The translations under genes and the position numbers were made by a program. Below, in pieces: positions 1 to 6,798 of a stretch of 15,529 nucleotides of DNA. Every line of letters starts with the position of its first letter. Position 1 is the stretch's first letter. The notes beneath the pieces were generated by a model. The model was not told the origin of the DNA. It made no database searches and worked only from the letters and a program-made list of their open reading frames with translations. This stretch comes from Minisyncoccota bacterium. GTDB taxonomy: Bacteria > Patescibacteriota > Minisyncoccia > Phycocordibacterales > UBA2100. Location: the NCBI GenBank assembly GCA_018061585.1, contig JAGOTU010000013.1:1-15529 (forward strand), in the 5' to 3' direction.

Positions 1-103
1 CTATATGGCCGATTTTACATACTTCTGCCCAGTGAGCGCTCAAGGATAGTTCCAACTTCGTACCTGCTTGCGCAGGCATGCCAAACACCCCCCCCAGCTA
101 CTG

Positions 104-109
104 TAGAAT
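104..109 (+). promoter_or_regulatory. -10 box of a predicted leaderless promoter
   Basis: TAGAAT ends exactly six bases before the ATG at 116, so the expected transcription start falls on the A of the start codon. No Shine-Dalgarno sequence precedes the ATG and no convincing -35 box is visible. The 100 bases to the left hold no gene; they contain a small hairpin (CCTGC/GCAGG, 63-76) and a run of C residues. Confidence 0.5.
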
Positions 110-115
110 TGTCAT

Positions 116-688
116 ATGAGCGAAAAGATACCGGATCTGAATGAACGAAAGGAGCAGGTGGAGAGTCTCGTGGAGTTGTCTGTTCGTGCCGAGACGGCCG
201 CAGATAAGTCGGCGGTTTACGATGTAAATGTTGCCGCATTCGGGAGGGAAAAAGAAGCGCGCCTTGTTGATGCACTGCGTGCGAGTGGCGCGTTCGTGCC
301 AGAACTCTCGCTAGTTGCCGAGCGTGATAATAAAATTGTGGGTTATATTCTTTTTACGAAGATCGACATGAGGGAGCATCCGGAGCATCGTTGTGTTGCG
401 ATCGGGCCGGTCTCTGTTGATCCGACTGCACAGAAACAGGGAATCGGAGCCGCTCTTATAAACAGCGGCATCGAGAAAGCGAGGGCTCTTGGTTACGACT
501 CGGTCATCCTTTTAGGGCATCCTGAATAATACCCCCGGTTCGGATTTCAGCCGGCATCTCAATGGGGAATCACGACCTTATACAATGCGCCGCAAGCAAC
601 GTTTGCGCTTGAACTGAGACACGGCTCACTTCAGGATGTGACAGGTGAGGCGCACTATGCGAAGGAATTTGCCGACAACGACTGTTAG
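116..688 (+). pseudogene. GNAT N-acetyltransferase interrupted by an in-frame TAA
   Basis: Acetyl-CoA-dependent N-acetyltransferase of the GNAT fold, closest in style to YhbS-like proteins; the substrate is unknown. The first 137 codons carry the acetyl-CoA loop, with QKQGIG near residues 104-109. At 527-529 a TAA interrupts the frame. Beyond it the same frame stays open to a TAG at 686-688 and reads YPRFGFQPAS and onward, exactly the continuation expected in this family, where a motif like GHPEYYPRFGF is common. TAA therefore occupies the place of the first Tyr, one base from TAT or TAC. Full length would be about 190 residues, normal for the family. Without readthrough, the product loses the last beta strands and would probably be inactive. 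A sequencing error or a very recent nonsense mutation are the alternatives. Confidence 0.8.
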
Positions 689-755
689 TCTTTCATCTTG
701 AATATCACCAGGGTACTCGCTTTAAGAGCTGAACCTTTGCGGAGTTGGTGGGGCA

Positions 756-784
756 TTGCCGAAACCGCGATTCTCTGGTATAAA
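756..784 (+). promoter_or_regulatory. Sigma-70-type promoter for the glycosyltransferase
   Basis: TTGCCG (756-761), a 17-base spacer and TATAAA (779-784) form a well-spaced vegetative promoter. Transcription should start near 791, giving a leader of roughly 20-28 bases before the ATGs at 813 and 819. No Shine-Dalgarno is visible in that leader. Confidence 0.6.
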
Positions 785-812
785 ATAGCAAAAATAGCTG
801 CGGTGTCTCAGA

Positions 813-1958
813 ATGCATATGTCTTCATCAGTTTCTCATGTAAAGGGGTCTCAGGACCCCATTCTTATCGTTACCGAGAACCTCAACGTAGGGGGTGCGG
901 AAAAATACACCGTTCTTGTTGCCAATGAACTCCACGCACGCGGTCGACGCGTCGTTGTGCTGGCCAATGATGGTCCGTTTCGTAAGCATTTCCACCCGGA
1001 CATCCGCTTCGTACGGGCATTCTTCGAGCGGGGCATCCTGGGAGTCTTGTATGGTGCATTTCAGATGATCCGCATCACGCTTCAAGAGCGAATTCCGCTC
1101 ATTCACGCACAGAAACTTGAATCAAGTAAGGCGGCGTGGCTTGCACGATTTGTAACGGGTGTACCGGTCGTCAAGACGGCGCATGGCTATACGCCGGCGG
1201 AACTAGTCCGTCTCGGCGGAGTCATAGACAAGTATTCTGATAAGGTCGTGACGGTCGTTGATTGGCTTTTGCCGGAATTGGAAAAGAACGGCGTCCAAGG
1301 CGATAAACTCAGTGTCATTTACAATGGTACAAGCGATGAGCCGTTCGTTCAGGACCGTGAGCGAGTACGTCGCGAGATCGGCCTTACTGCGACCGACAAG
1401 GTCGTGATCTCGCTTTCGCGCCTCGAGAGAGGAAAGAATTTTACCGCGCTCGTGCAGTGGTTTGCAGGTGTCGTCGCGCTCGTGCCCGAGGCGAAACTCG
1501 TAATTGTGGGGGGCGGACCCGAAAAACAGAGTCTCATTGAAGAAGTGAAAGAAAGTCATCTCGACAAAGCCATCATATTCGTTGATGCAAAGACAGAGAT
1601 ACGAAAGTATTTGGATATAGCAGACGTGTTCTGTACGCCGAGCATCGGACGGGGAATGGCCGTATTAGAGGCAATGGCCGCTGGGTTGCCGGTGGTTGGC
1701 TTCGAGCCCATCGGAGAACCACGTGTCGTGGTAGACGGCGAGACCGGATACCTCATTCAAAAGGATGATGGAAAGACACTGGTCGAAAAGATCTCCCACC
1801 TCCTCCGGAATCCGGATCGTGCCCGGAAATTCGGCGAAGCCGGACGGAAGCGCGCACGAAACAAATTTTCGCAAAGAGCGATGGTAGATCAACTTGAACT
1901 CGTGTATGCGCAGACTTCTAAAAAGGCATTCCCTTCAGGACTTTCTACGCGCATCTGA
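813..1958 (+). CDS. GT4-family glycosyltransferase
   Basis: A 381-residue GT-B fold enzyme that would transfer a sugar from a nucleotide-sugar donor to an acceptor, probably in surface polysaccharide or glycolipid assembly at the inner face of the membrane; donor and acceptor cannot be read from the sequence. Visible marks are the N-terminal glycine loop NVGGAE (25-30), the acceptor-domain segment TAHGYTP (122-128), VIYNGT (168-173) opening the second Rossmann domain, LSRLERGKN (201-209) with donor-phosphate-binding basic residues, LVIVGGGPE (229-237), and LEAMAAGLPVV (285-295). The usual EX7E pair is incomplete: the second Glu is E286, but the segment before it reads SIGRGMAV with no Glu at the expected place. 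The start could also be the ATG at 819. It stands alone with its own promoter; no other glycan genes flank it here. Confidence 0.85.
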   Translation: MHMSSSVSHVKGSQDPILIVTENLNVGGAEKYTVLVANELHARGRRVVVLANDGPFRKHFHPDIRFVRAFFERGILGVLYGAFQMIRITLQERIPLIHAQKLESSKAAWLARFVTGVPVVKTAHGYTPAELVRLGGVIDKYSDKVVTVVDWLLPELEKNGVQGDKLSVIYNGTSDEPFVQDRERVRREIGLTATDKVVISLSRLERGKNFTALVQWFAGVVALVPEAKLVIVGGGPEKQSLIEEVKESHLDKAIIFVDAKTEIRKYLDIADVFCTPSIGRGMAVLEAMAAGLPVVGFEPIGEPRVVVDGETGYLIQKDDGKTLVEKISHLLRNPDRARKFGEAGRKRARNKFSQRAMVDQLELVYAQTSKKAFPSGLSTRI

Positions 1959-2031
1959 GTTGACGTCATTGGAGTCGATGAATTTTGCGTCTCGGGTCAC
2001 TATTTTTATATGGTGATGAGAAATATTTCGG

Positions 2032-4272
2032 TTGAACGAACCAGTCAAAACGGGTATCATCTCTCGAATGCGGCAGATCCTCGTTGTGGGCCTTGGTGTG
2101 CTGGTTGCCGTCAGTGTGATCGTCGGTTTTTTTGCGCTCAGACAGGTGAGCGACGAGCGTATTGATCTGACATCAAGATTGCAATCACGTAGTCAGCTCC
2201 TTGCAGACACGCTTGTAGAGAGTATTGAATCGTCATACAACAGCGGCGCAACAACTACAGTGCAACGCGTCGTCGATCGTTTTGCTAGCAGTGAACGGCT
2301 CGCCGGTCTCGGTATTTTTGACAGCAGCGGCGTGTCTGTTGCCTCTTCAGAAGATCTTCCGCTTCCCGAGAGCAAGATCGTAGCCGACGCGATGGATACG
2401 GACGAGGCGCAGGGAGACTTTCTTTACCGCGATGGGGAGAGTTACTACATACTTGCCATGCCGCTACACGATGACGGTAGGGTCGTTGGGGCACTGACGG
2501 TCGCCCAGAATGCGACATATATCGAGGACGCGATCCAAGATATCTGGAAGGATAACCTCATTCGTTGGCTCACCCAGGTTGTCGTTTTTGGATTCGCCAT
2601 TTTCGTACTAGTTCGCTTTGTGTTCTTTCGGTCCATTGCGCAGATGACTGACTCGTTGCAGGCGCTCCGTAAAGAAGGGGGCACAGGCGCGGCATTGTCC
2701 GGTTCAAGCATGTTTGAACCGCTCGTCGGAGAAATATCAAAAGTGACGAGTAGTCTGCGGCAAGCGCGGCACGCGGCCAGCGAAGAGGCGCGCATGCGTC
2801 TTGAAAAACTTGACTCACCGTGGACTGCTGAACGCCTCAAGGAATTCATAAAGGCACAGGTCAGGGAACGTCCTATTTTTGTCCTCTCAAACGGGGAGCC
2901 GTATGTGCACTCAAAAAATAAGAATAAGATCGAATGGAAGGTGCCCGCAGGCGGTGTTATTACCGCTATCGAACCGGTCATGGAGGCGTGTGGTGGAGTG
3001 TGGATCGCTCAAGGAAGCGGGGATGCGGATAAAGAGGTTGCAGACGCGGATGGGAAATTACGAGTTCCACCCGACGAGCCAAAATATACGTTAAAGCGTG
3101 TATGGCTCACAAAAAAGGAGGTCGCAGGCTTCTACAACGGGTTTTCGAACGAGGCACTGTGGCCGCTGTGTCACATGGCGCATGTGCGGCCGCAATTTCG
3201 CAAAGAGGACTGGATGGAGTACGTGAAAGTTAATGCAAAATTTGCGAAGACATTACTCGACGAGATACGCCATGTAGAGCGGCCGATAGTGCTCGTGCAG
3301 GATTATCATCTCGCTCTCGTGCCGGAGATCATCAAACGAAGTCGCCCGGATGCACAGGTATCGATCTTTTGGCACATCCCGTGGCCGGCGGCGGCACAGT
3401 TCACAATCTGCCCATGGCGCGCAGAGATACTCCGCGGCATGCTCGGTGCGGACCTTATTGGCTTTCACACCCAGCAGTATTGCAATAACTTTATTGATAC
3501 TGTCGCAAACGAGATAGAGTCTCGCATCGGCTACGAAGACTTTTCGGTCTTTCGTGAGGCTCATCAAACATTTGTTCGACCGTTTCCGATATCGATCGCA
3601 TTTCCCGGTAACGCCGAGATGCCCGGTGTGGTATCCGACGATACGCTTGCGCATTTGCACATCAGAGCCGAACAGCTTGTACTCGGTGTTGATCGCCTGG
3701 ACTACATCAAAGGTATCCCGGAGCGCATTCGAGGATTTGAGTTCTTTCTCGAGGCGAATCCGCAGCAGCGGGGCAAGGTAACGCTCTTGCAGATCGGATC
3801 TCCAACGCGCGCGGGTGTGGAAAAGTATCGTGAATACGCCGAGCAGATCCGTAGCGAAGTGCAACGAGTGAATGCCAAATTCGCATTTGGTGATTGGAAG
3901 CCGATCATTCTCGAAGAGCGGAGCTACTCGCACGACGAATTGCGCGCATTGTATCGACTCGCACATGTGTGCTTGATCACATCTCTCCATGACGGTATGA
4001 ACCTTGTTGCCAAGGAATATGTGGCGGCGCGTTCAGATGAAGCGGGAACGCTTATATTGAGTCAGTTCACCGGAGCCTCTCGCGATATGAAAGGGGCGAT
4101 CCTTGTGAATCCCTATAGTGCCGAGGATACCGCAGCTGCTCTTGCGCAAGCGCTGTCAATGCCGAAAAGCGAGCAGCACCGTCGGATGAAAACATTGCGG
4201 GCATCAGTGCGCGATTACAATATATATCGGTGGTCGGCTGAGATACTTAAATCACTTTCGCAGCTCGATTAA
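2032..4272 (+). CDS. otsA: Membrane sensor fused to trehalose-6-phosphate synthase (GT20)
   Basis: Makes trehalose 6-phosphate from a nucleotide glucose (usually UDP-glucose) and glucose 6-phosphate. The protein has 746 residues against about 470 for E. coli OtsA; the extra part is an N-terminal membrane sensor. TM1 lies at about 14-36, an extracytoplasmic region at 37-178 resembles a PDC/Cache sensor, TM2 is at about 180-200, then a HAMP-like linker to about 260 and the GT20 domain from 279. Conserved catalytic-domain elements present are PAGG, LWP, QDYHL, HIPWP, VDRLDYIKG, a TRAG arginine, and HDGMNLVAKEY. The N-terminal SNR motif reads SNG: residue 288 is Gly where Arg (Arg9 of E. coli OtsA) binds glucose 6-phosphate. 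The start is TTG at 2032, because an in-frame stop lies at 2017-2019; the ATG at 2068 (residue 13) is the alternative and still keeps TM1. otsB follows after one base, so the two are surely co-transcribed. Confidence 0.9.
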   Translation: MNEPVKTGIISRMRQILVVGLGVLVAVSVIVGFFALRQVSDERIDLTSRLQSRSQLLADTLVESIESSYNSGATTTVQRVVDRFASSERLAGLGIFDSSGVSVASSEDLPLPESKIVADAMDTDEAQGDFLYRDGESYYILAMPLHDDGRVVGALTVAQNATYIEDAIQDIWKDNLIRWLTQVVVFGFAIFVLVRFVFFRSIAQMTDSLQALRKEGGTGAALSGSSMFEPLVGEISKVTSSLRQARHAASEEARMRLEKLDSPWTAERLKEFIKAQVRERPIFVLSNGEPYVHSKNKNKIEWKVPAGGVITAIEPVMEACGGVWIAQGSGDADKEVADADGKLRVPPDEPKYTLKRVWLTKKEVAGFYNGFSNEALWPLCHMAHVRPQFRKEDWMEYVKVNAKFAKTLLDEIRHVERPIVLVQDYHLALVPEIIKRSRPDAQVSIFWHIPWPAAAQFTICPWRAEILRGMLGADLIGFHTQQYCNNFIDTVANEIESRIGYEDFSVFREAHQTFVRPFPISIAFPGNAEMPGVVSDDTLAHLHIRAEQLVLGVDRLDYIKGIPERIRGFEFFLEANPQQRGKVTLLQIGSPTRAGVEKYREYAEQIRSEVQRVNAKFAFGDWKPIILEERSYSHDELRALYRLAHVCLITSLHDGMNLVAKEYVAARSDEAGTLILSQFTGASRDMKGAILVNPYSAEDTAAALAQALSMPKSEQHRRMKTLRASVRDYNIYRWSAEILKSLSQLD

Positions 4273-4273
4273 C

Positions 4274-5053
4274 ATGAAGCCCGCAAGACGACAGATGACG
4301 GCAATCCTTGATCGAATTCGGCAGAAAGGCTGCGTGCTCATGCTCGATTTCGACGGGACGCTTTCACCCATCACGGCTCGTCACCGGCGCGCCACGCTTT
4401 CTCCTGTGGCGCGTCGCGCGCTCGTACGACTTACCAAGCAACTCCCGATAGCGGTAATAAGTGGTCGATCGCTCGGGGATGTGCGCAGTCGTATACGTAT
4501 TGCCGGCATTTCGTACGCGGGTTCTCATGGCCTTGAAATGCGTATGGCCCGACCGCATGTGCATATTGCAGTAACGATGCCAAAAGAGACGATGCAGATG
4601 TTTCGTGCTGCTCGCGCGAATCTATCCAAGATCGCGAAAAAGTATCGCGGAGTGTCGATCGAAGACAAAGGAAAAAGCTATGCGATCCATTACAGACGGC
4701 TATCCCACAAGCAGGCAGAAGCATTTGTGAGCGAGGCCGGGACGGTGCTTGCCCCGTATATTCTGAGCGGAAAAATACGAGTGATAAACGATCTTTCTAC
4801 ATTCGACCTCGTGCCTCATTCAGGTCGAACAAAAGGTCAGTGTGCGAGAGAAATGTATGCTGCACTGAAGCGCCATAAGAATGCGGTGCCTGTGTATATA
4901 GGGGACGGTGTGACGGATGAGGATGCATTTGCCGCGTTTCAGAGAAGCGGCATTACGATCCGTGTCGGAAGGTCGCGCACGAGCCATGCGCAGTATTATT
5001 TTTCGTCGCGCTCAGACGTCGACAACTTTCTAACGAAGATACTCACAGTGTGA
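4274..5053 (+). CDS. otsB: Trehalose-6-phosphate phosphatase
   Basis: HAD-superfamily phosphatase (259 residues, normal length) that dephosphorylates trehalose 6-phosphate to trehalose, the second step after OtsA. Motif I is LDFDGT with nucleophile D25 and acid/base D27, motif II is VISGRS (61-66), the catalytic Lys motif is RTKG with K187, and the Mg-binding motif is GDGVTDEDAF with D211 and D215. The substrate-binding loop GSHGLE (83-88) is typical of OtsB. The ATG lies one base after the otsA stop, with no room for a separate promoter, so translation is probably coupled. All key residues are present, which argues that the pathway functions here despite the odd residue in OtsA. Confidence 0.93.
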   Translation: MKPARRQMTAILDRIRQKGCVLMLDFDGTLSPITARHRRATLSPVARRALVRLTKQLPIAVISGRSLGDVRSRIRIAGISYAGSHGLEMRMARPHVHIAVTMPKETMQMFRAARANLSKIAKKYRGVSIEDKGKSYAIHYRRLSHKQAEAFVSEAGTVLAPYILSGKIRVINDLSTFDLVPHSGRTKGQCAREMYAALKRHKNAVPVYIGDGVTDEDAFAAFQRSGITIRVGRSRTSHAQYYFSSRSDVDNFLTKILTV

Positions 5054-5054
5054 G

Positions 5055-5060
5055 CATAAT
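5055..5060 (+). promoter_or_regulatory. -10 box of a predicted leaderless promoter
   Basis: CATAAT ends exactly six bases before the ATG at 5067, just after the otsB stop. It would allow the membrane-protein genes to be transcribed apart from otsAB. No -35 box is evident. Confidence 0.4.
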
Positions 5061-5066
5061 CCTGAC

Positions 5067-5489
5067 ATGACGATTCTTTCCGAAAAAGTGTGGGAGCGGC
5101 ACGCCAATCCGTGGAGCGGCTGGTCGCGGGTCGTATCGATGCCGGTCATCGCGGTCGGATTGTATCTGCATAACGTTTGGATCCTCGGCGCAGCAGTCGT
5201 GTGGTTGTTCGTCAATCCGGTTCTATTTCCCAAGCCGCGCAGCGTAGACAATTGGATGAGTAAGGGAGTGCTGGGGGAGCAGCTTTACTACGGCGATGGT
5301 AAGAAGTTCAAGCGCGACCTTCCGACATTGCTTAATGTTTTGAATGTCCCGGTGTTTATTTCATTTATGTACTTTGCCTGGCAGCAGCAAGCGCTGCTGA
5401 CCATCTTCGCCGGCGTGCTTACGATGACCATTAAATTTTGGTTCATAGACCGTATGGTTCGTCTGACCGAGATGCGTGGTACGCTTTAA
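5067..5489 (+). CDS. DUF6653-like small membrane protein
   Basis: 140-residue protein with the signature blocks I associate with DUF6653: HANPWSGWSR (12-21), NPVLFPKPRS (50-59) and DNWMSKGVLGEQ (61-72). Hydrophobic segments at about 22-50 and 92-125 suggest two to four membrane passes. No catalytic role is known to me. It starts 13 bases after otsB and may be part of that transcript or be read from the -10 box at 5055. The family assignment is from memory of the motif pattern; the membrane location is directly supported by composition. Confidence 0.7.
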   Translation: MTILSEKVWERHANPWSGWSRVVSMPVIAVGLYLHNVWILGAAVVWLFVNPVLFPKPRSVDNWMSKGVLGEQLYYGDGKKFKRDLPTLLNVLNVPVFISFMYFAWQQQALLTIFAGVLTMTIKFWFIDRMVRLTEMRGTL

Positions 5490-5512
5490 GTATTAGCAGC
5501 TCAGAAACCAAT

Positions 5513-5692
5513 ATGTTTAAAAGTTCAACTTTGACGTGGTGGCAGATGGGGCTCTTTAAGGCGTCGCTACTTGCTATCGGGGTGGCTATCGGTTCCAATT
5601 GGTCGGAAATATTCCTGCCGTATACGGTATGGCTTGTGGGTGTTGGTCTTGTGCTTGGTTTGTACATCGCGATCGTATGGTTTCGCGAGTAA
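5513..5692 (+). CDS. Small two-pass membrane protein, 59 aa
   Basis: The open frame extends upstream, but the natural start is the ATG at 5513, which gives a short basic and polar N-terminus (MFKSSTLTWW), a helix at about 12-27 containing FKASLLAIGVAIGS, a short loop with NWSEIF, and a second helix at about 35-56 ending in VWFRE. I recall similar 50-60-residue proteins from candidate-phyla genomes, but none with an assigned function. It sits in line between the DUF6653-like and VTT-like genes, with gaps of about 20 bases on both sides, which suggests one membrane-protein transcript. Confidence 0.65.
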   Translation: MFKSSTLTWWQMGLFKASLLAIGVAIGSNWSEIFLPYTVWLVGVGLVLGLYIAIVWFRE

Positions 5693-5710
5693 TCTCTAAC
5701 GGTCTGACAC

Positions 5711-6253
5711 ATGTACGGTTGGAAATATAAGAATACGATCTTCTTGGGGATCAGTTTGGTTGCGTTGTTTATACTTGCGGACACTGCGATCGCGCACTCA
5801 CTCATTCGGCAGATCGGTAGTTACGGATACGTCGGAGCATTCATTACCGGAATATTCTTCGTATCAACGTTTACCGTTGCCCCGGCGTCTGTCGTGCTTT
5901 TTCATTTATCGCAGGAATTGAATCCCTATGCCATCGCGCTTTCTGCGGGCGCGGGCGCGGTCATCGGTGACATTATTATATTTCGATTCCTGAAAGACGG
6001 GGTTTTTGACGAGCTTGCACCACTGTTCAGGCGATTCCACGGTTCGTACTTGAGCCGATTATTTAAGACGCCGTATTTCGCTTGGTTTGTACCGGTGGCC
6101 GGCGCCATCATCATTGCCTCGCCGCTGCCGGACGAGATCGGTATAGGGCTTTTGGGCCTCACGAGAATTAATTGGTGGCAATTTGCACTACTTGCATTTG
6201 GCCTCAATTCAGCGGGAATATTTGTTATCGTGTCCCTTGCCCAGGCCATTTAA
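5711..6253 (+). CDS. VTT/DedA-like multi-pass membrane protein
   Basis: 180 residues with about five hydrophobic segments: 9-27, 40-65, 73-93, 122-138 and 155-178. The pattern GAGAVIGDIIIFRF (80-93) and ASPLPDEIGIGLLGL (136-150) resembles the core of the SNARE-associated/VTT (DedA) proteins, which are linked to lipid scrambling or transport. The assignment is from motif style and topology only; it is shorter than typical DedA proteins. It is the last gene of the otsA-rightward run; no intrinsic terminator is visible after it, although transcription must end before 6411, where a new promoter begins. Confidence 0.6.
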   Translation: MYGWKYKNTIFLGISLVALFILADTAIAHSLIRQIGSYGYVGAFITGIFFVSTFTVAPASVVLFHLSQELNPYAIALSAGAGAVIGDIIIFRFLKDGVFDELAPLFRRFHGSYLSRLFKTPYFAWFVPVAGAIIIASPLPDEIGIGLLGLTRINWWQFALLAFGLNSAGIFVIVSLAQAI

Positions 6254-6401
6254 AATAATTCCGAAAGCCTCTTCAAATTCTTGCAGGTCGACAGAGCGAT
6301 CAGCCCACTGAAATCGTTGCCTGCGCGTAGATCGCTGACGAATCGAAGCCCAAGGGATACCGATACAGTGGGTGAGATTGCAATCGTTTGACACCGGTCT
6401 C

Positions 6402-6421
6402 TGCTGTGCATTGACACAGCA
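6402..6421 (+). repeat. 7-bp inverted repeat over the arsR -35 box
   Basis: TGCTGTG (6402-6408) and CACAGCA (6415-6421) are exact reverse complements with six bases between them, and the TTGACA -35 box (6411-6416) lies across the loop and right arm. There is no T-run, so it is not a terminator. It could be a second protein-binding site. The rest of 6254-6410 holds nothing I can support. Confidence 0.45.
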
Positions 6422-6438
6422 CGATGGTGGTATATCAT
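6411..6438 (+). promoter_or_regulatory. Promoter of the ArsR-type regulator gene
   Basis: A perfect -35 TTGACA (6411-6416), a 16-base spacer and TATCAT (6433-6438) make the strongest promoter in the window. The predicted transcription start is the A of the ATG at 6445. The -10 box overlaps the left arm of the operator palindrome (6435-6458), so a bound dimer would block RNA polymerase. Confidence 0.75.
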
Positions 6439-6458
6439 TCAAATATGCATTTGAATGA
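6435..6458 (+). promoter_or_regulatory. ArsR/SmtB-type operator palindrome across the start codon
   Basis: The arms TCATTCAAAT (6435-6444) and ATTTGAATGA (6449-6458) are perfect 10-bp reverse complements around a 4-base centre that contains the start codon. The TTCAAAT/ATTTGAA core resembles known operators of the ArsR/SmtB/CadC family. A partial half-site, ATTTGAA, recurs at 6787-6793, just upstream of the next gene. Autorepression by the adjacent regulator is the natural reading. Confidence 0.8.
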
Positions 6459-6723
6459 CTTTGCGCGACGTCTTCGCACTGTGGGTGATCAGAGCCGACT
6501 GCGCGTGCTCTGTCACCTCATAAAGAAGAAGCAATTGTGCGTTTCAGAGATCGCGCACGATCTGGACATGAGCGTCGCAACGACCTCGCATCACCTGCAG
6601 GTAATGGCGAAAGATGGGTTGGTTGTCCCGGTTCGGGAAGGGAAGCGGGTTTGCTACAGCCTCCCGCGGACCGCTCTCATGGCAGATTTCAAGAAGTTCA
6701 TTTGTGCCCACGCAAAAGTATGA
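6445..6723 (+). CDS. ArsR-family winged-helix repressor, likely thiol-sensing
   Basis: 92-residue DNA-binding protein of the ArsR/SmtB family, which represses transcription until a ligand, metal or thiol oxidant releases it. The HTH lies at about 33-58, with the recognition helix SVATTSHHLQVM, followed by the wing KDGLVVPVREGKRVCYSL. The start was set to the ATG at 6445, not 6424, because the predicted transcription start lies at 6445. Cysteines are C23 (RVLCHL), C32 (QLCVSE), C70 and C87 (ICAH). The arsenic motif CVC is absent. C23 and C87 sit about where the sulfide sensors SqrR and BigR keep their reactive pair, which form a di- or polysulfide link. The gene downstream encodes a rhodanese, which fits sulfur sensing. 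Metal sensing through C87 and the following His remains possible. Confidence 0.85.
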   Translation: MHLNDFARRLRTVGDQSRLRVLCHLIKKKQLCVSEIAHDLDMSVATTSHHLQVMAKDGLVVPVREGKRVCYSLPRTALMADFKKFICAHAKV

Positions 6724-6798
6724 GATCACAAGAACGGGGTGACACGTTCGGCAAAAATATCGCAACTTACAAAAATGTATAGATCCATTTGAAACTAT

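Noticed and set aside
527..529. Programmed stop-codon readthrough or an alternative genetic code at the TAA in the first gene.
   Set aside because: All other genes in the window end normally at TAA, TAG or TGA, and the context shows no known readthrough signal, so a mutation or error is simpler.
698..928. A 76-codon plus-strand frame overlapping the start of the glycosyltransferase.
   Set aside because: It shares bases with the promoter and the first 40 codons of a well-supported gene and has no family pattern.
3253..3990. A 245-codon open frame on the minus strand inside otsA.
   Set aside because: It lies wholly within the conserved GT20 coding region, has no recognisable domain and no start signal; it is a shadow of the plus-strand codons.
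6209..6442. Minus-strand open frames in the gap before the ArsR gene.
   Set aside because: The translations look random, there is no promoter or Shine-Dalgarno, and they run into the ArsR promoter and operator.
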